DNA of 64,000 nt from Actinomycetes bacterium. GTDB taxonomy: Bacteria > Actinomycetota > Actinomycetes > Actinomycetales > Dermatophilaceae. The position numbers and the translations under genes are program-made. Under the pieces are notes generated by a model. The model was not told the origin of the DNA. It searched no databases and saw only the letters and a program-made list of their open reading frames with translations. Below are positions 20,771 to 30,823 of this stretch, one piece after another. The stretch is from assembly GCA_023420415.1 (NCBI GenBank), contig JAEZWF010000018.1:62001-126000 (forward strand), written 5' to 3'. Numbering within the stretch: the first letter of the stretch is position 1; every line of letters starts with the position of its first letter.

Positions 20771-22314
20771 AGCTGCTGCTCCTGCAGAACTCCCTGCGCC
20801 GCGGTGCCGCCGTGATCGTGGGCATGGTCATCGGGGTGCTCTACGGCGGCAGCCTGGTGCTCGCCGTCCTCGTCGGGCTCGGCACCCTGCGGGTGACCGG
20901 CAGCCCGGAGCAGGTCCGGCTCGCTGTCGTGGCCGGGGGAGCCACCCTCACCATCGCCTGGACCGTGCTGCCGCTGTTCTTCTTCGGCGCCGACCCGACC
21001 CTCGACCCCAGCCGGTTCGCCACGTTCGCCGTGCCCGAGCGCGCGCTGGCCGCGGGGCTGCTCCTCAGCGGGTTCGTCGGACTGCCCGGGCTGGCGACCC
21101 TGCTCCTCGGGCTCGGCCTCTTCGTCGCCGGCACCCTCACGGTCGCGTCCACGGTGGTGGGCCTCGTCGCAATTCCGTTGGGGCTGCTGGGCTGCGTGCT
21201 GCTGAGCCGGATCGTCACCGCCGTGTCGTCGGCGGTGCTGAGCAGTCGAAGGGGGCGCGACGTCGCGGGGTTCGGGGCGCTCGCCCTTCTGGTCGTCGCG
21301 GGGCCCGGTCTCGTCTTCGTCAGCGGGGGTGGGCTGACGCCACGCCTGATCACCCAGGTGGTCGACGCGGCCGCCTGGACCCCCCTCGGCTGGGCCTGGA
21401 GCGCGCCCGTGCAGGTCGCAGCCGGCGCGTGGGCCGCCGGGCTCGGCTCGCTCGCGCTCGCCGCGGTCTGGGTGCTGGCGTTGTTCCTGGTGTGGGAGCG
21501 CGTCCTCGCGTCGGTGCTGCGCAACCCGCGAACGTCGGCCGCCGAGTCCGGCAGCGCACGGGGCCCGGGTCTCTTCGCCCGGCTCCCCGCCACGCCCATG
21601 GGTGCGATCGCCGCGCGCGCGGGCACCTACTGGCTCCGCGACCCTCGGCTCAACGTGCCGGCCCTCACCACGATGTTGCTGCCCGCCGGTCTCCTCATCC
21701 CCGGCATCGGGCAGCACTCGGCGCTCGCGCTCGCAGCCATGCCCGTGGCGGCCGGCTACCTGCTGGGCTGGGGGCAGCACAACGACGTCGGCTACGACTC
21801 CACGGCGTTCTGGATGCACGTCGCCAGCGGCGTCGACGGCGTCAGCGACCGGCTCGGTCGGCTGTTCCCGTCGGTCGTGATGGCGGCGGTCGCAGTGCCT
21901 GTCTACTCACTGCTCGGGCCGTTGCTCGGCTCGCCGTGGGGTCTGCTCCCGGCGAGTCTCGGGGTCGCAGTCGCGTTCTGCCTCAACGGGTTTGCGGTCG
22001 CTTGTGTCGCCAGTGCGGTCAAGCAGTATGCCGTCCCGGCACCCGGTGAGAACCCGTTCACGAGCCGACCGGGGTCTGCCGGCGTCACGTTGGGGGTGCA
22101 GGCCGTGTGCGGGGCGGCGGTGGTGGCACTCACGATGCCCGCTCTCGTGCTCGGTGGGCTCGCGTGGTTCGGCCAGTCCTGGGCCGCCTGGGCGGCACTG
22201 GTGGTCGGTCCGGCCCTGGGAGCGGTGGTCCTGACAGTGGGTGTGCGCGTCGGCGCCGACCTGTTCGCCCGCCGCCAGGCCATCCTGCTGCAGGACCTCG
22301 TGGCGATGCGCTGA
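20746..22314 (+). CDS. ABC-2 type permease protein
   Basis: The 522-residue protein has about twelve hydrophobic segments, beginning with AAVIVGMVIGVLYGGSLVLAVLV and ending with LVVGPALGAVVLTVGV. A soluble stretch in the middle contains RLPATPMGAIAARAGTYWLRD. It overlaps the ATPase gene by 25 bases and uses a GTG start at 20,746 with GGAGGGG just upstream. It forms the membrane part of the exporter. The large size suggests two fused permease halves. The substrate cannot be told from sequence. Confidence 0.8.
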   Translation: MVAHLLRLKLLLLQNSLRRGAAVIVGMVIGVLYGGSLVLAVLVGLGTLRVTGSPEQVRLAVVAGGATLTIAWTVLPLFFFGADPTLDPSRFATFAVPERALAAGLLLSGFVGLPGLATLLLGLGLFVAGTLTVASTVVGLVAIPLGLLGCVLLSRIVTAVSSAVLSSRRGRDVAGFGALALLVVAGPGLVFVSGGGLTPRLITQVVDAAAWTPLGWAWSAPVQVAAGAWAAGLGSLALAAVWVLALFLVWERVLASVLRNPRTSAAESGSARGPGLFARLPATPMGAIAARAGTYWLRDPRLNVPALTTMLLPAGLLIPGIGQHSALALAAMPVAAGYLLGWGQHNDVGYDSTAFWMHVASGVDGVSDRLGRLFPSVVMAAVAVPVYSLLGPLLGSPWGLLPASLGVAVAFCLNGFAVACVASAVKQYAVPAPGENPFTSRPGSAGVTLGVQAVCGAAVVALTMPALVLGGLAWFGQSWAAWAALVVGPALGAVVLTVGVRVGADLFARRQAILLQDLVAMR

Positions 22315-22337
22315 CGCGGATGCGCCGCGGCCGCGGC

Positions 22338-23093
22338 CTACTTGTTCGCGGCGAGGTGGGCCGCCCCGATGATGCCGGCCTTGTTCTCGAGCTTGGCGGG
22401 GACGATCGGCGTGCGGATCTCGAGCAGGGGCAGGAACTGCTCGTGGTCCTTGGACACACCGCCGCCGACGACGAACAGGTCGGGCCACAGGAGGTTCTCC
22501 AACGCGCTGTAGTAGCGCTGGAGCCGCTTGGCCCACTCGGGGTAGGACAGCTCTTCCTTGTCCTTGACGGAGGAGGCGGCCCGGGTCTCGGCGTCGTGGC
22601 CGTCGAGCTCGATGTGGCCGAGCTCGGAGTTGGGCACGAGCTCGCCGTTGTAGATGAGGGCCGAGCCGATGCCCGTGCCGAGGGTGGTCATGATGACCAG
22701 CCCCTTCTGACCCTTGGCCGCGCCGTAGTGGATCTCGGCCACCCCGGCGGCGTCGGCGTCGTTGACCAGGACGATGTCGTGGCCGAGCTTGGCCTCGAAG
22801 ATCTTCTCGCCCTCGGCGTCGATCCACGACTTGTCGATGTTGGCTGCGGTGCGGACCACCCCGTGGGTGACGACGCTCGGCATGGTGACGCCGATGGGGG
22901 AGTCACCGCGGACCTCCTCGAAGGCGTCGCAGATCTGGTCGATCACGGCGGCGACCGCGTCGGGCGTCGAGGGAACCGGGGTGTCGATCCGCATCCGCTT
23001 CGCGGCGAAGGCGCCCTCCTTGAGGTCGACGGGAGCGCCCTTGATGCCGCTGCCGCCCACGTCGATGCCGAGGGGAAGTCCGTGCTTGGCCAT
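22338..23093 (-). CDS. ppgK: Polyphosphate glucokinase
   Basis: The 251-residue ROK-family kinase carries LGIDVGGSGIKGA at the N-terminus (phosphate-binding DxGGxxxK pattern), IVLVNDADAAGVAEI with the catalytic Asp, and TLGTGIGSALI. Actinobacterial PpgK phosphorylates glucose to glucose-6-phosphate with polyphosphate or ATP in the cytoplasm. The ATG at 23,093 has AGGAGG 9 bases upstream. It lies 20 bases downstream of map on the same strand and is probably co-transcribed. Confidence 0.9.
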   Translation of the reverse strand: MAKHGLPLGIDVGGSGIKGAPVDLKEGAFAAKRMRIDTPVPSTPDAVAAVIDQICDAFEEVRGDSPIGVTMPSVVTHGVVRTAANIDKSWIDAEGEKIFEAKLGHDIVLVNDADAAGVAEIHYGAAKGQKGLVIMTTLGTGIGSALIYNGELVPNSELGHIELDGHDAETRAASSVKDKEELSYPEWAKRLQRYYSALENLLWPDLFVVGGGVSKDHEQFLPLLEIRTPIVPAKLENKAGIIGAAHLAANK

Positions 23094-23113
23094 GATGTGC
23101 GCCTCCTGGTGCG

Positions 23114-23980
23114 TCAGGGCAGGGTGAGGATCTCGTTGCCGTCGTTGGTGATCAGGATCGTGTGCTCGAACTGTGCCGACCTGCGCCGGTCCTTGGTGAC
23201 CACGGTCCAGCCGTCGTCCCACAGCTCCCAGTCGGGGCCGCCGAGGTTGAGCATCGGCTCGATGGTGAACGTCATGCCGGGCTCGATGATGGTGTCGTAT
23301 GCCGGGGCGGCGTCGTAGTGGGGTATCACCAGCCCGCTGTGGAAGGCCCGGCCGATGCCGTGCCCCGTGTAGTCCCGGACCACGCCGTAGCCGAAGCGTC
23401 GCGCGTAGCTCTCGATGACGCGGCCGATGACGTTGATGGCCCGGCCGGGCTGGGCGGCCTTGATGCCGCGCATCATCGCCTCCTCGGTGCGTTCGACGAG
23501 CAGCCGGGACTCCTCATCGACGTCGCCGCACAGGTAGGTCGCGTCCGTGTCGCCGTGGACTCCACCGATGTAGGCGGTGATGTCGATGTTGACGATGTCG
23601 CCGTCCTCCAGCACCCGGCTGTCGGGGATGCCGTGGCAGACCACCTCGTTGACGCTGGTGCACAGCGACTTCGGGAAGCCGCGGTAGCCGAGCGTGGACG
23701 GGTAGGCCCCGTGGTCGAGCAGGAACTCGTGGCCGACGCGGTCGACCTCGTCGGTGGTGACACCGGGCGCGATGACGGCGGCTGCGGCGGCCATGGCTTG
23801 AGCCGCAAGGCGACCCGCGACCCGCATCTTCTCGATGGTCTCGGCGTCCTTGACGTCGCTGGCATCGAGGTCGCGGCGCGGGGCGGGCCGGTCGACGTAC
23901 TCGGGACGTTCGATCGAGGCCGGCACGGGACGACGCGGCGACACCTCCCCGGGTGCGACGCTTGCGTAGGTCAGCGGCAT
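23114..23980 (-). CDS. map: Methionine aminopeptidase, type I
   Basis: The 288-residue enzyme removes the initiator Met from new proteins. The five metal ligands are visible: Asp133 (NIDIT), Asp144 (HGDTDA), His207 (DYTGHGIG), Glu241 (TIEPM) and Glu272 (QFEHT), with substrate His116 (VCHGIP). An N-terminal extension of ~40 residues with a Pro-rich linker resembles the second actinobacterial Map. The start ATG lies inside a copy of the GTATGCCG octamer, and TAGACT sits 7 bases upstream, so the message is likely leaderless. Confidence 0.93.
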   Translation of the reverse strand: MPLTYASVAPGEVSPRRPVPASIERPEYVDRPAPRRDLDASDVKDAETIEKMRVAGRLAAQAMAAAAAVIAPGVTTDEVDRVGHEFLLDHGAYPSTLGYRGFPKSLCTSVNEVVCHGIPDSRVLEDGDIVNIDITAYIGGVHGDTDATYLCGDVDEESRLLVERTEEAMMRGIKAAQPGRAINVIGRVIESYARRFGYGVVRDYTGHGIGRAFHSGLVIPHYDAAPAYDTIIEPGMTFTIEPMLNLGGPDWELWDDGWTVVTKDRRRSAQFEHTILITNDGNEILTLP

Positions 23981-24034
23981 ACGGTGGAGTCTAGAGAGAT
24001 CACCACTTCCGTCGAGTTGGAGGGCAACCCCGCC

Positions 24035-24223
24035 ATGGCTTTCTGGTTCAACGTCAACACTGGTCAGGTCGAGTCGGACGACAACAAGAGCCAGGGCGCC
24101 GACCTCATGGGGCCCTACGACACGCAGGCCGAGGCGGCCAACGCGCTGCAGAGCGCCCGCGAGCGCACCGAGCAGTGGGACGCCGAGGACCGGGAGTGGG
24201 AAGAGGGACGCTCCAACGACTGA
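24035..24223 (+). CDS. Small SPOR-like protein (62 aa)
   Basis: The protein FWFNVNTGQVESDDNK...GPYDTQAEAANALQSARE has the sequence pattern of short actinobacterial proteins annotated as SPOR domain-containing. The ending EEGRSND is very acidic. It has no signal peptide, so peptidoglycan binding as in true SPOR proteins is doubtful. The ATG at 24,035 follows GGAGGG with 10 bases between. It diverges from map and converges with the methyltransferase gene. Confidence 0.7.
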   Translation: MAFWFNVNTGQVESDDNKSQGADLMGPYDTQAEAANALQSARERTEQWDAEDREWEEGRSND

Positions 24224-24238
24224 CTCGCTCAGTCGTTG
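24214..24238. terminator. Bidirectional hairpin over the two convergent stop codons
   Basis: CAACGACTGA (24,214-24,223) and TCAGTCGTTG (24,229-24,238) form a perfect 10-bp stem with a CTCGC loop. The arms contain the TGA codons of both convergent genes, so the hairpin ends both transcripts at once. Confidence 0.7.
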
Positions 24239-24873
24239 AGCCGGTGCACGGCCACGACGTAGCCGTCGCCGTCGCGGTAGGGCGCCTTGTCCCACGTGGA
24301 GTAGTGCCGCAGCACGGAGAGCCCGGCGATGGTGCACGCCGCGTCGTACTCGGCCAGGGTCGTCGCGGGTACGCCGTCGGGCAGGTGGGCGGCGTCGAGG
24401 CCGAACCCGGAGACGACGAGCGCGCTCGGCTGCAGGTGTGCGGCGATGCGCTTCATGACGGCCACGAGCGTGCCGGGGGCGACCAGCGGCACGACGTTGC
24501 CGGCGAGCAGCGCGAGCTCGAACGCCTGCCCGCGCAGCTCGAGGCGGGAGAGGTCCTGGCGCACCCAGCGGGTGTGGGGGTCCCGTTGCTGGGCGACCGC
24601 GATCATGTCGGCGTCGGAGTCGACGCCGATGGCGTGGTAGCCGATCGTGGTGAGCTGGGTGGCGACCCGGCCGGTGCCGCAGCCGGCGTCGAGCACGCGG
24701 ACCGGTGGTGGGCTGGGTGGCAGGAGTGCCTCGACGAACGCGGCTTCGCCGTGGATGTCGACACCGCGCGCGGCGAGGTCGTCGAAACGCTGCTGGTATG
24801 CCGTGGCGGCGGCGAGGCCACCGCTCACCTCCGACCACCGGGTGCGTGGCTCTGGGGGCAGCGTCTCACTCAT
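24229..24873 (-). CDS. SAM-dependent class I methyltransferase
   Basis: The 214-residue protein has the Rossmann motif I VRVLDAGCGTGRVATQL, motif II acidic end IGVDSDADMI and a motif III-like LALLAGNVVPLV. The substrate is not evident. The ATG at 24,873 has TAGGCT 7 bases upstream, indicating a leaderless start. It shares a terminator hairpin with the convergent SPOR-like gene. It lies 41 bases downstream of panB but seems to have its own promoter. Confidence 0.82.
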   Translation of the reverse strand: MSETLPPEPRTRWSEVSGGLAAATAYQQRFDDLAARGVDIHGEAAFVEALLPPSPPPVRVLDAGCGTGRVATQLTTIGYHAIGVDSDADMIAVAQQRDPHTRWVRQDLSRLELRGQAFELALLAGNVVPLVAPGTLVAVMKRIAAHLQPSALVVSGFGLDAAHLPDGVPATTLAEYDAACTIAGLSVLRHYSTWDKAPYRDGDGYVVAVHRLND

Positions 24874-24914
24874 GGTTGCCAGCCTAGATTCGGTTGTGGC
24901 GGAACGGAACCCGC

Positions 24915-25790
<876 letters not shown>

Positions 25791-25871
25791 GCCGGCAATC
25801 CTAGAGGCCACCCGGTTGGGTGCCATGTGCAACCAAACGCACGCAACGCGTCGTAGTCGCCACCGTGACGT

Positions 25872-25885
25872 CGACCGATCGGTCG
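25872..25885. promoter_or_regulatory. Perfect 14-bp palindrome, TetR-type operator candidate
   Basis: CGACCGATCGGTCG is a perfect palindrome in the 209-base gap between panB and the first M6 protease gene. Its ACCGATCGGT core resembles operators of TetR-family repressors. No regulator gene is adjacent. The rest of the gap shows no clear hairpin. Confidence 0.4.
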
Positions 25886-25999
25886 GGAATTTACGAACTC
25901 CTTACCCGAGCAGGCCTTGGTGACCCCTTACCTGCGTGTTTGGCTCGCCCTTGGTGTGCCGAGCCCCGGCCGCCACGGTGAGAACAAACTGGAGGATTC

Positions 26000-28327
26000 G
26001 TGAAGAGACGTCATGTGAGCGTTCTCTCGGGCGTGGCCGTCGCGGCCGTCGCCATGAGCCTGGCCTCGGGCCCCGCGCAGGCACAGTCCGCGCCGGCCCC
26101 CGCCAAGGAGCCCGGACACAAGAACCGGTCCGACAACCTGCCCAACCCGCTGGCCGAGCGTCAGGCCGCGCTGCAGCAGGAGGCCGTCGCCAAGCTCGTC
26201 AAGGGCGAGGCGAAGGTCACCCAGCGTGGCAAGAGCCGGGTCATCGAGATGAAGGGCAAGGGCGGCAAGAGCAAGTACGCCTGGTACCCCGTCGAGCGCG
26301 AGGAGTCGATCTTCACGATCCTCACCGACTTCGGCACCCAGACCAAGGAGCCGCAGGGTGGCACCCCGGGTCCGGTGCACAACAACATCCCGCAGCCCGA
26401 CCGCAAGTGGGACGGCAACAGCACCGACGACAACTCGACGTACTGGGCGAGCGACTTCAACCGTCAGCACTACCAGGACATGATGTTCGGCAGCGGCAAC
26501 TCGTTCAAGGACTTCTACCAGAAGCAGTCGAACGGCAAGTTCCTCGCCAAGGGCGACGTCTCCGACTGGGTCAAGGTGCCGTACAACGAGGCGCGCTACG
26601 GCCACAACCCGGCCACCGACGAGGACGGCAACGTCATCGACGGCACCAGCGAGGCCGAGGGCTACTGGAACTACATCAAGGACACCGCGACCGCCTGGTA
26701 CAACGACCAGAAGGCCAAGGGCAAGACCGACGCCGAGATCAAGACCTACCTGGCGCAGTTCGACAAGGTCGACCGTTACGACTACGACCAGGACGGCGAC
26801 TACAACGAGCCCGACGGCTACATCGACCACTTCCAGGCGATCCACGCCGGTGAGGGCGAGGAGGCCGGTGGCGGCAAGGAAGGCGAGGACGCCATCTGGT
26901 CGCACCGCTGGTACGCCTTCTCCACCAACGCCGGGCGCACCGGCCCGGAGCAGAACAAGCTCGGCGGCGTGCCCCTCGGCGACTCCGGCATCTGGATCGG
27001 TGACTACACCACCGAGCCGGAGAACGGTGGCCTCGGTGTCTTCACCCACGAGTTCGGCCACGACCTCGGTCTGCCGGACTACTACGACACGACCAAGGGT
27101 GGCGACAACGGCACCGGTTTCTGGACGCTGATGTCGGGTGGTTCCTGGCTCAACGACGGCACCGACTCCATCGGCACCGAGCCCGGCTACATGGGCCCCC
27201 GTGAGAAGCTCCAGCTCGGCTGGCTCGACTACACGGTCGCCACCAAGTCGGGTCGCTACAACCTCGGCCCGGCCGACCGCGCGGCGACCGACAAGACGCA
27301 GGCCATCGTGGTGCCGCTCAAGGACAAGCAGGTCACGACGAGCTACAACAAGCCGCACTCGGGCACCAACGAGTGGTGGAGTGGCACCGACGACAGCCTG
27401 ACGGCGACGCTCACCCGCACGGTGGACCTCACCGGCAAGACCAGCGCGTCGATGTCGGCATGGGCCTGGTACGGAGCCGAGAAGGACTACGACTACTGGT
27501 ACGTCGAGGCCTCCAAGGACGGCGGCAGCACGTGGTCCGAGCTGGCGAAGTACACCGGCGACGTCAAGTCGTGGAACCAGCTGACCTGGGACCTCTCGGC
27601 CTACGCCGGCGCGCCGGTGCAGGTGCGCTTCCGCTACGCCAGTGACGGTGGTGTCAACCACGAGGGCCTGTTCCTCGACGACTTCGCCGTCACCGCTGAT
27701 GGCGCCAGCGTCTTCACCGACGACGTCGAGAGCGGCGACAACGGCTGGGCGGCCCGCGAGTTCACCCGCATGACCGGCACCACCTCGCAGGCCTACCCGA
27801 ACTACTACATCCTCGAGAACCGCGTGTACTCCGGGTACGACAAGTACCTGCGGTCCGGCCCGTACAACTTCGGTTGGGCCGAGACCAAGCCCGACTGGGT
27901 GGAGCGGTTCCCGTACCAGAACGGCATGCTCGTGTGGTACGTCGACGAGTCGCAGAAGGACAACAACACCAACCCGGTCGGTGGACACCCCGGCAGCGGC
28001 CAGTCGCTGCCCGTGGACGCCCGTCCGACCCCGGTGCGGTTCTACGACGGCACGCTGCTGGGCAACCGGCGCCAGCCGTTCGATGCGACCTTCGGTCGGG
28101 AGAAGACCGACGCGGTGACCTTCCACAAGGACGGCATCGCGACGGTCGTGCCGAAGCAGGCGGCGATCCCGACCTTCGACGACGCCTACCCGACGAAGTA
28201 CTGGACGGCCGACAACCCGAAGAACTCGGTGAAGGTCGCCGGGTCGGGCATGAAGGCCACCGTCGTCAAGTCGAAGGGCATGCTGGGCGAGAAGATGGTC
28301 ATCGACATCACTGCCCCCACGCGGTGA
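26000..28327 (+). CDS. Secreted M6-family metalloprotease (immune inhibitor A)
   Basis: The 775-residue protein has a Sec signal peptide (hydrophobic GVAVAAVAMSLASG, cleavage near AQA) and a Lys-rich propeptide. The peptidase domain has HEFGHDLGLPD at 350-360, with His350, Glu351 and His354 as the zinc/catalytic set. The C-terminal part (~470-610) is a beta-rich domain (DYWYVEASKDGGSTWSEL) as in InhA. It should be an extracellular protease. The GTG at 26,000 has GGAGG 5 bases upstream. Codon use is extremely biased to C/G endings, which suggests high expression. The gene lacks any octamer copy. Confidence 0.9.
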   Translation: MKRRHVSVLSGVAVAAVAMSLASGPAQAQSAPAPAKEPGHKNRSDNLPNPLAERQAALQQEAVAKLVKGEAKVTQRGKSRVIEMKGKGGKSKYAWYPVEREESIFTILTDFGTQTKEPQGGTPGPVHNNIPQPDRKWDGNSTDDNSTYWASDFNRQHYQDMMFGSGNSFKDFYQKQSNGKFLAKGDVSDWVKVPYNEARYGHNPATDEDGNVIDGTSEAEGYWNYIKDTATAWYNDQKAKGKTDAEIKTYLAQFDKVDRYDYDQDGDYNEPDGYIDHFQAIHAGEGEEAGGGKEGEDAIWSHRWYAFSTNAGRTGPEQNKLGGVPLGDSGIWIGDYTTEPENGGLGVFTHEFGHDLGLPDYYDTTKGGDNGTGFWTLMSGGSWLNDGTDSIGTEPGYMGPREKLQLGWLDYTVATKSGRYNLGPADRAATDKTQAIVVPLKDKQVTTSYNKPHSGTNEWWSGTDDSLTATLTRTVDLTGKTSASMSAWAWYGAEKDYDYWYVEASKDGGSTWSELAKYTGDVKSWNQLTWDLSAYAGAPVQVRFRYASDGGVNHEGLFLDDFAVTADGASVFTDDVESGDNGWAAREFTRMTGTTSQAYPNYYILENRVYSGYDKYLRSGPYNFGWAETKPDWVERFPYQNGMLVWYVDESQKDNNTNPVGGHPGSGQSLPVDARPTPVRFYDGTLLGNRRQPFDATFGREKTDAVTFHKDGIATVVPKQAAIPTFDDAYPTKYWTADNPKNSVKVAGSGMKATVVKSKGMLGEKMVIDITAPTR

Positions 28328-28362
28328 CGACCTGACCTGTCCTGACTGACCAAGGACGCACG

Positions 28363-28394
28363 AGGGCCCCGGAGCAATGACGCTCCGGGGCCCT
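28363..28394. terminator. Strong bidirectional terminator hairpin
   Basis: AGGGCCCCGGAGC (28,363-28,375) pairs perfectly with GCTCCGGGGCCCT (28,382-28,394) over a 6-base loop, followed by TTG on the plus strand. It lies between the convergent stops of the two M6 protease genes and would end both transcripts. Confidence 0.88.
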
Positions 28395-28414
28395 TGTGGT
28401 GTCCGGGCGGCTAC

Positions 28415-30823
28415 TTACTTCGGAGCCACCTGGACGTTGAGGTGGCCACCGTTGCCCTTGCCCTTGACCGTCACCGTGGTGCCGGTCTTCGGGACGTCGA
28501 CGCTGTACCAGCCCGGCTGGTAACGGCCTGCGTGCGAGCCCGTGCAGGCGTCCGCGTCGCAGTTGTACCACCAGGTCTTGGTGTCGTCGAAGGTCGGGAC
28601 GGCGGGCTTGGACGCGATGGTCGCGGGCACGCCTTCCTTGTGCAGGGTGATCGCGTCGGTCGGCTCGGTCCCGAAGGTCGAGTCGTAGGACAGGATCCGG
28701 TTGCGCATCAGCGTGCCGTCCTTCCAGTGGCTGAACTGGGGGTGCGCGTCCACCGGGAGGATGAGGCCCTTGCCCGGGTGGTCACCGACGTTGTTGTCGG
28801 TCTGCGAGGTGTCCCAGTAGCTGATGAGCAGGCCGTTCTGGTACGGGTAGCTCTCGACCCAGTCCGGCCGGTTCGTGCCGAGGAAGCCGAAGTTGTACGC
28901 CGTGCGCAACGAGGTGTCGTACCCGTCGTACTGACGGTTCTCCAAAACGTAGGCGTTGAAGAACTTCTGGTCCTCGGTGCCCGTGGTCTTGACGAAGCCG
29001 TCCAGCTTCCACGCGTCGTCGGCCACCGGTGTGCCGTCGACCGCGACCGCGTCGACCATGAAGCCGTTCTCGACGGCGGCAGGGTCGGTCTGGTAGCGGA
29101 ACCGGACCTGGGTGGTCCCGGCCGGCAGGGTGGCCGTCAGGTCCACCCAGGCGCCAGCGGTCGACCCGGTGATCCCGGTGCCGGAGTCGTTGAGGCCACT
29201 CTGGTTGTGGCCCGCGTGACCCGGCCGGTCGGAGCGGTTGGTCAGAACTGGAGTCCACGTCGTGCCGTTGGTCGAGGCCTCGAGGAACGCGTAGTCCCAG
29301 TCCTGCTCGATGTCGTACCGCACCTTCGCGGTGAGGGCCGTGCCGCTGACCGAGGCGGTCATCGAGGTGTTGAGGTCGTTGCCCCTGGTCGACCAGAAGA
29401 ACGAGTCACCCTCGGCCGGTGGGCCGAGCTCGAGCGGGATCACCTTGTCCGGCAGCGTCACGAAGACCGCCTGCGGCGACTTCGTCGCGGGCACGTTCGG
29501 GCCGAGCTTGTGGTTGGACTTCTCACCGGCCCGCGCCACCTCGTAGAACGGTCCCTTGTCTCCTTGGGCGTTCAGCCAGCCCAACTGGAACAGCTCCCAG
29601 ACGCCCATGTCGGTCGGGTTGTCGCCGATGCCGTCGGGACCGCCGTCGCCGATGTTGGCGCCGGAGGACATGAGGGTCCAGAACGCGGTGTTGTTCTCCG
29701 CGCCACCTTCGTTGCCGGAGGTGTCGTAGAGGTCCGGCAGCCCGAGGTCGTGCGCGTACTCGTGCGCGAACACACCGAGGCCGCCGTTCTCGGGCTGGAC
29801 GGTGTAGTCGCCGACCCACACGCCGGTCGGGTTGTTCGGCACCAGCGGGCTGGAGACGAAGCCGGCGTTGCTGCCGACGTTGACACCCACCTGGCCGCCC
29901 GGTCCGCCGGCCTGCAGGTTGGCGTACCACCGGTGGCTCCAGATGGCGTCCGTGCCCTGGTTCGGGTCACCCGCGGCCTCGTCGCCGCCGGCGTGCACGA
30001 CCTGGAAGTGGTCGATGAACCCGTCCGGCTCGTTGAAGTTGCCGTCCCCGTCCACGTCGTACCGGTCCTGCTGGTCGAACGTCTTGAGGTAGGCCGTGAT
30101 CTGGGCCATCGTCTGGCCGCTCTTGAGCTGGTTGTCGACCCACATGGCGAGTGCGTCACGCACCAGCGCCTTGCTCGAGGGGCAGGTGATGGAGCCGCAG
30201 TAGTTGCGGCCGTAGAGCGCCTCGTTGAACGGCACCTTGACCCACTCGGTCACCGTGCCGTCGATCGAGTACCGGCCCGAGGACTGGGTCTCGTAGTACT
30301 TCTTCATCCGGTTGAAGTACATGTCCTGGTAGTGCGCCCGGTCGTAGTTGGGCTGCCACAGGGTCGAGTTGTCGATCGACCGGTCCGGCTCCGGGATCTC
30401 GTTGCGCAGGGGCCCGGTCACGTCCGTGGTGCTGCCGTCCGGCGGCGGTCCCTGGAAGCGCGGATCGGGGTACTGGTTGTCACCGAACTCGACGAGGACC
30501 ACGAAGATCTTGTCGGTTCCCTCGTTCTCGAGGTTGACGTACTGCCCCTTGCCGACCTTGACGGTCTTGCCCTGGGCGGCCTTGTCTCCCTTGAGCTTTC
30601 GCTCGAGGGCGACCTTCTTCTGGGCTTCCTTCTTCTGGGCGATTTTCAAGGGGTGGGCCGGGTTGTCGGACCCGCCCTTGACCTTGCCCTTGACCGGCGG
30701 CCGGTCGGTCGGTGGGGCCGCTCCAGCCGTGCCCGTGGTGGCGACGAACGCGCCGACCACGAGGGAGCTCGCGGCGATCAGGCTGTAGGCCCGGCGCCGT
30801 CGGGTGCGCACTGCTTGTCTCAT
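28415..30823 (-). CDS. Second secreted M6-family metalloprotease (immune inhibitor A-like)
   Basis: The 802-residue protein is a paralogue of the convergent gene. It has a signal peptide (YSLIAASSLVVGAFVATTGTAGA), a Lys-rich propeptide, and a peptidase domain with HEYAHDLGLPD at 354-364 (His354, Glu355, His358). Ca-binding-like repeats (DVDGDGNFNEPDGFIDH) and a beta-rich C-terminal region follow. The domain order equals that of the neighbour, but identity is clearly partial, so the pair is an old duplication or separate acquisitions. It should be secreted. It also lacks the octamer. Confidence 0.9.
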   Translation of the reverse strand: MRQAVRTRRRRAYSLIAASSLVVGAFVATTGTAGAAPPTDRPPVKGKVKGGSDNPAHPLKIAQKKEAQKKVALERKLKGDKAAQGKTVKVGKGQYVNLENEGTDKIFVVLVEFGDNQYPDPRFQGPPPDGSTTDVTGPLRNEIPEPDRSIDNSTLWQPNYDRAHYQDMYFNRMKKYYETQSSGRYSIDGTVTEWVKVPFNEALYGRNYCGSITCPSSKALVRDALAMWVDNQLKSGQTMAQITAYLKTFDQQDRYDVDGDGNFNEPDGFIDHFQVVHAGGDEAAGDPNQGTDAIWSHRWYANLQAGGPGGQVGVNVGSNAGFVSSPLVPNNPTGVWVGDYTVQPENGGLGVFAHEYAHDLGLPDLYDTSGNEGGAENNTAFWTLMSSGANIGDGGPDGIGDNPTDMGVWELFQLGWLNAQGDKGPFYEVARAGEKSNHKLGPNVPATKSPQAVFVTLPDKVIPLELGPPAEGDSFFWSTRGNDLNTSMTASVSGTALTAKVRYDIEQDWDYAFLEASTNGTTWTPVLTNRSDRPGHAGHNQSGLNDSGTGITGSTAGAWVDLTATLPAGTTQVRFRYQTDPAAVENGFMVDAVAVDGTPVADDAWKLDGFVKTTGTEDQKFFNAYVLENRQYDGYDTSLRTAYNFGFLGTNRPDWVESYPYQNGLLISYWDTSQTDNNVGDHPGKGLILPVDAHPQFSHWKDGTLMRNRILSYDSTFGTEPTDAITLHKEGVPATIASKPAVPTFDDTKTWWYNCDADACTGSHAGRYQPGWYSVDVPKTGTTVTVKGKGNGGHLNVQVAPK

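Noticed and set aside
20413..21819. A 468-codon minus-strand frame opposite the ABC transporter genes
   Set aside because: Composition is Arg/Gly/Pro/Glu-rich shadow. The plus-strand frames have ATPase motifs and membrane helices.
25928..28126. A 732-codon minus-strand frame opposite the first M6 protease
   Set aside because: Low-complexity antisense shadow of a gene with strong codon bias; no motif.
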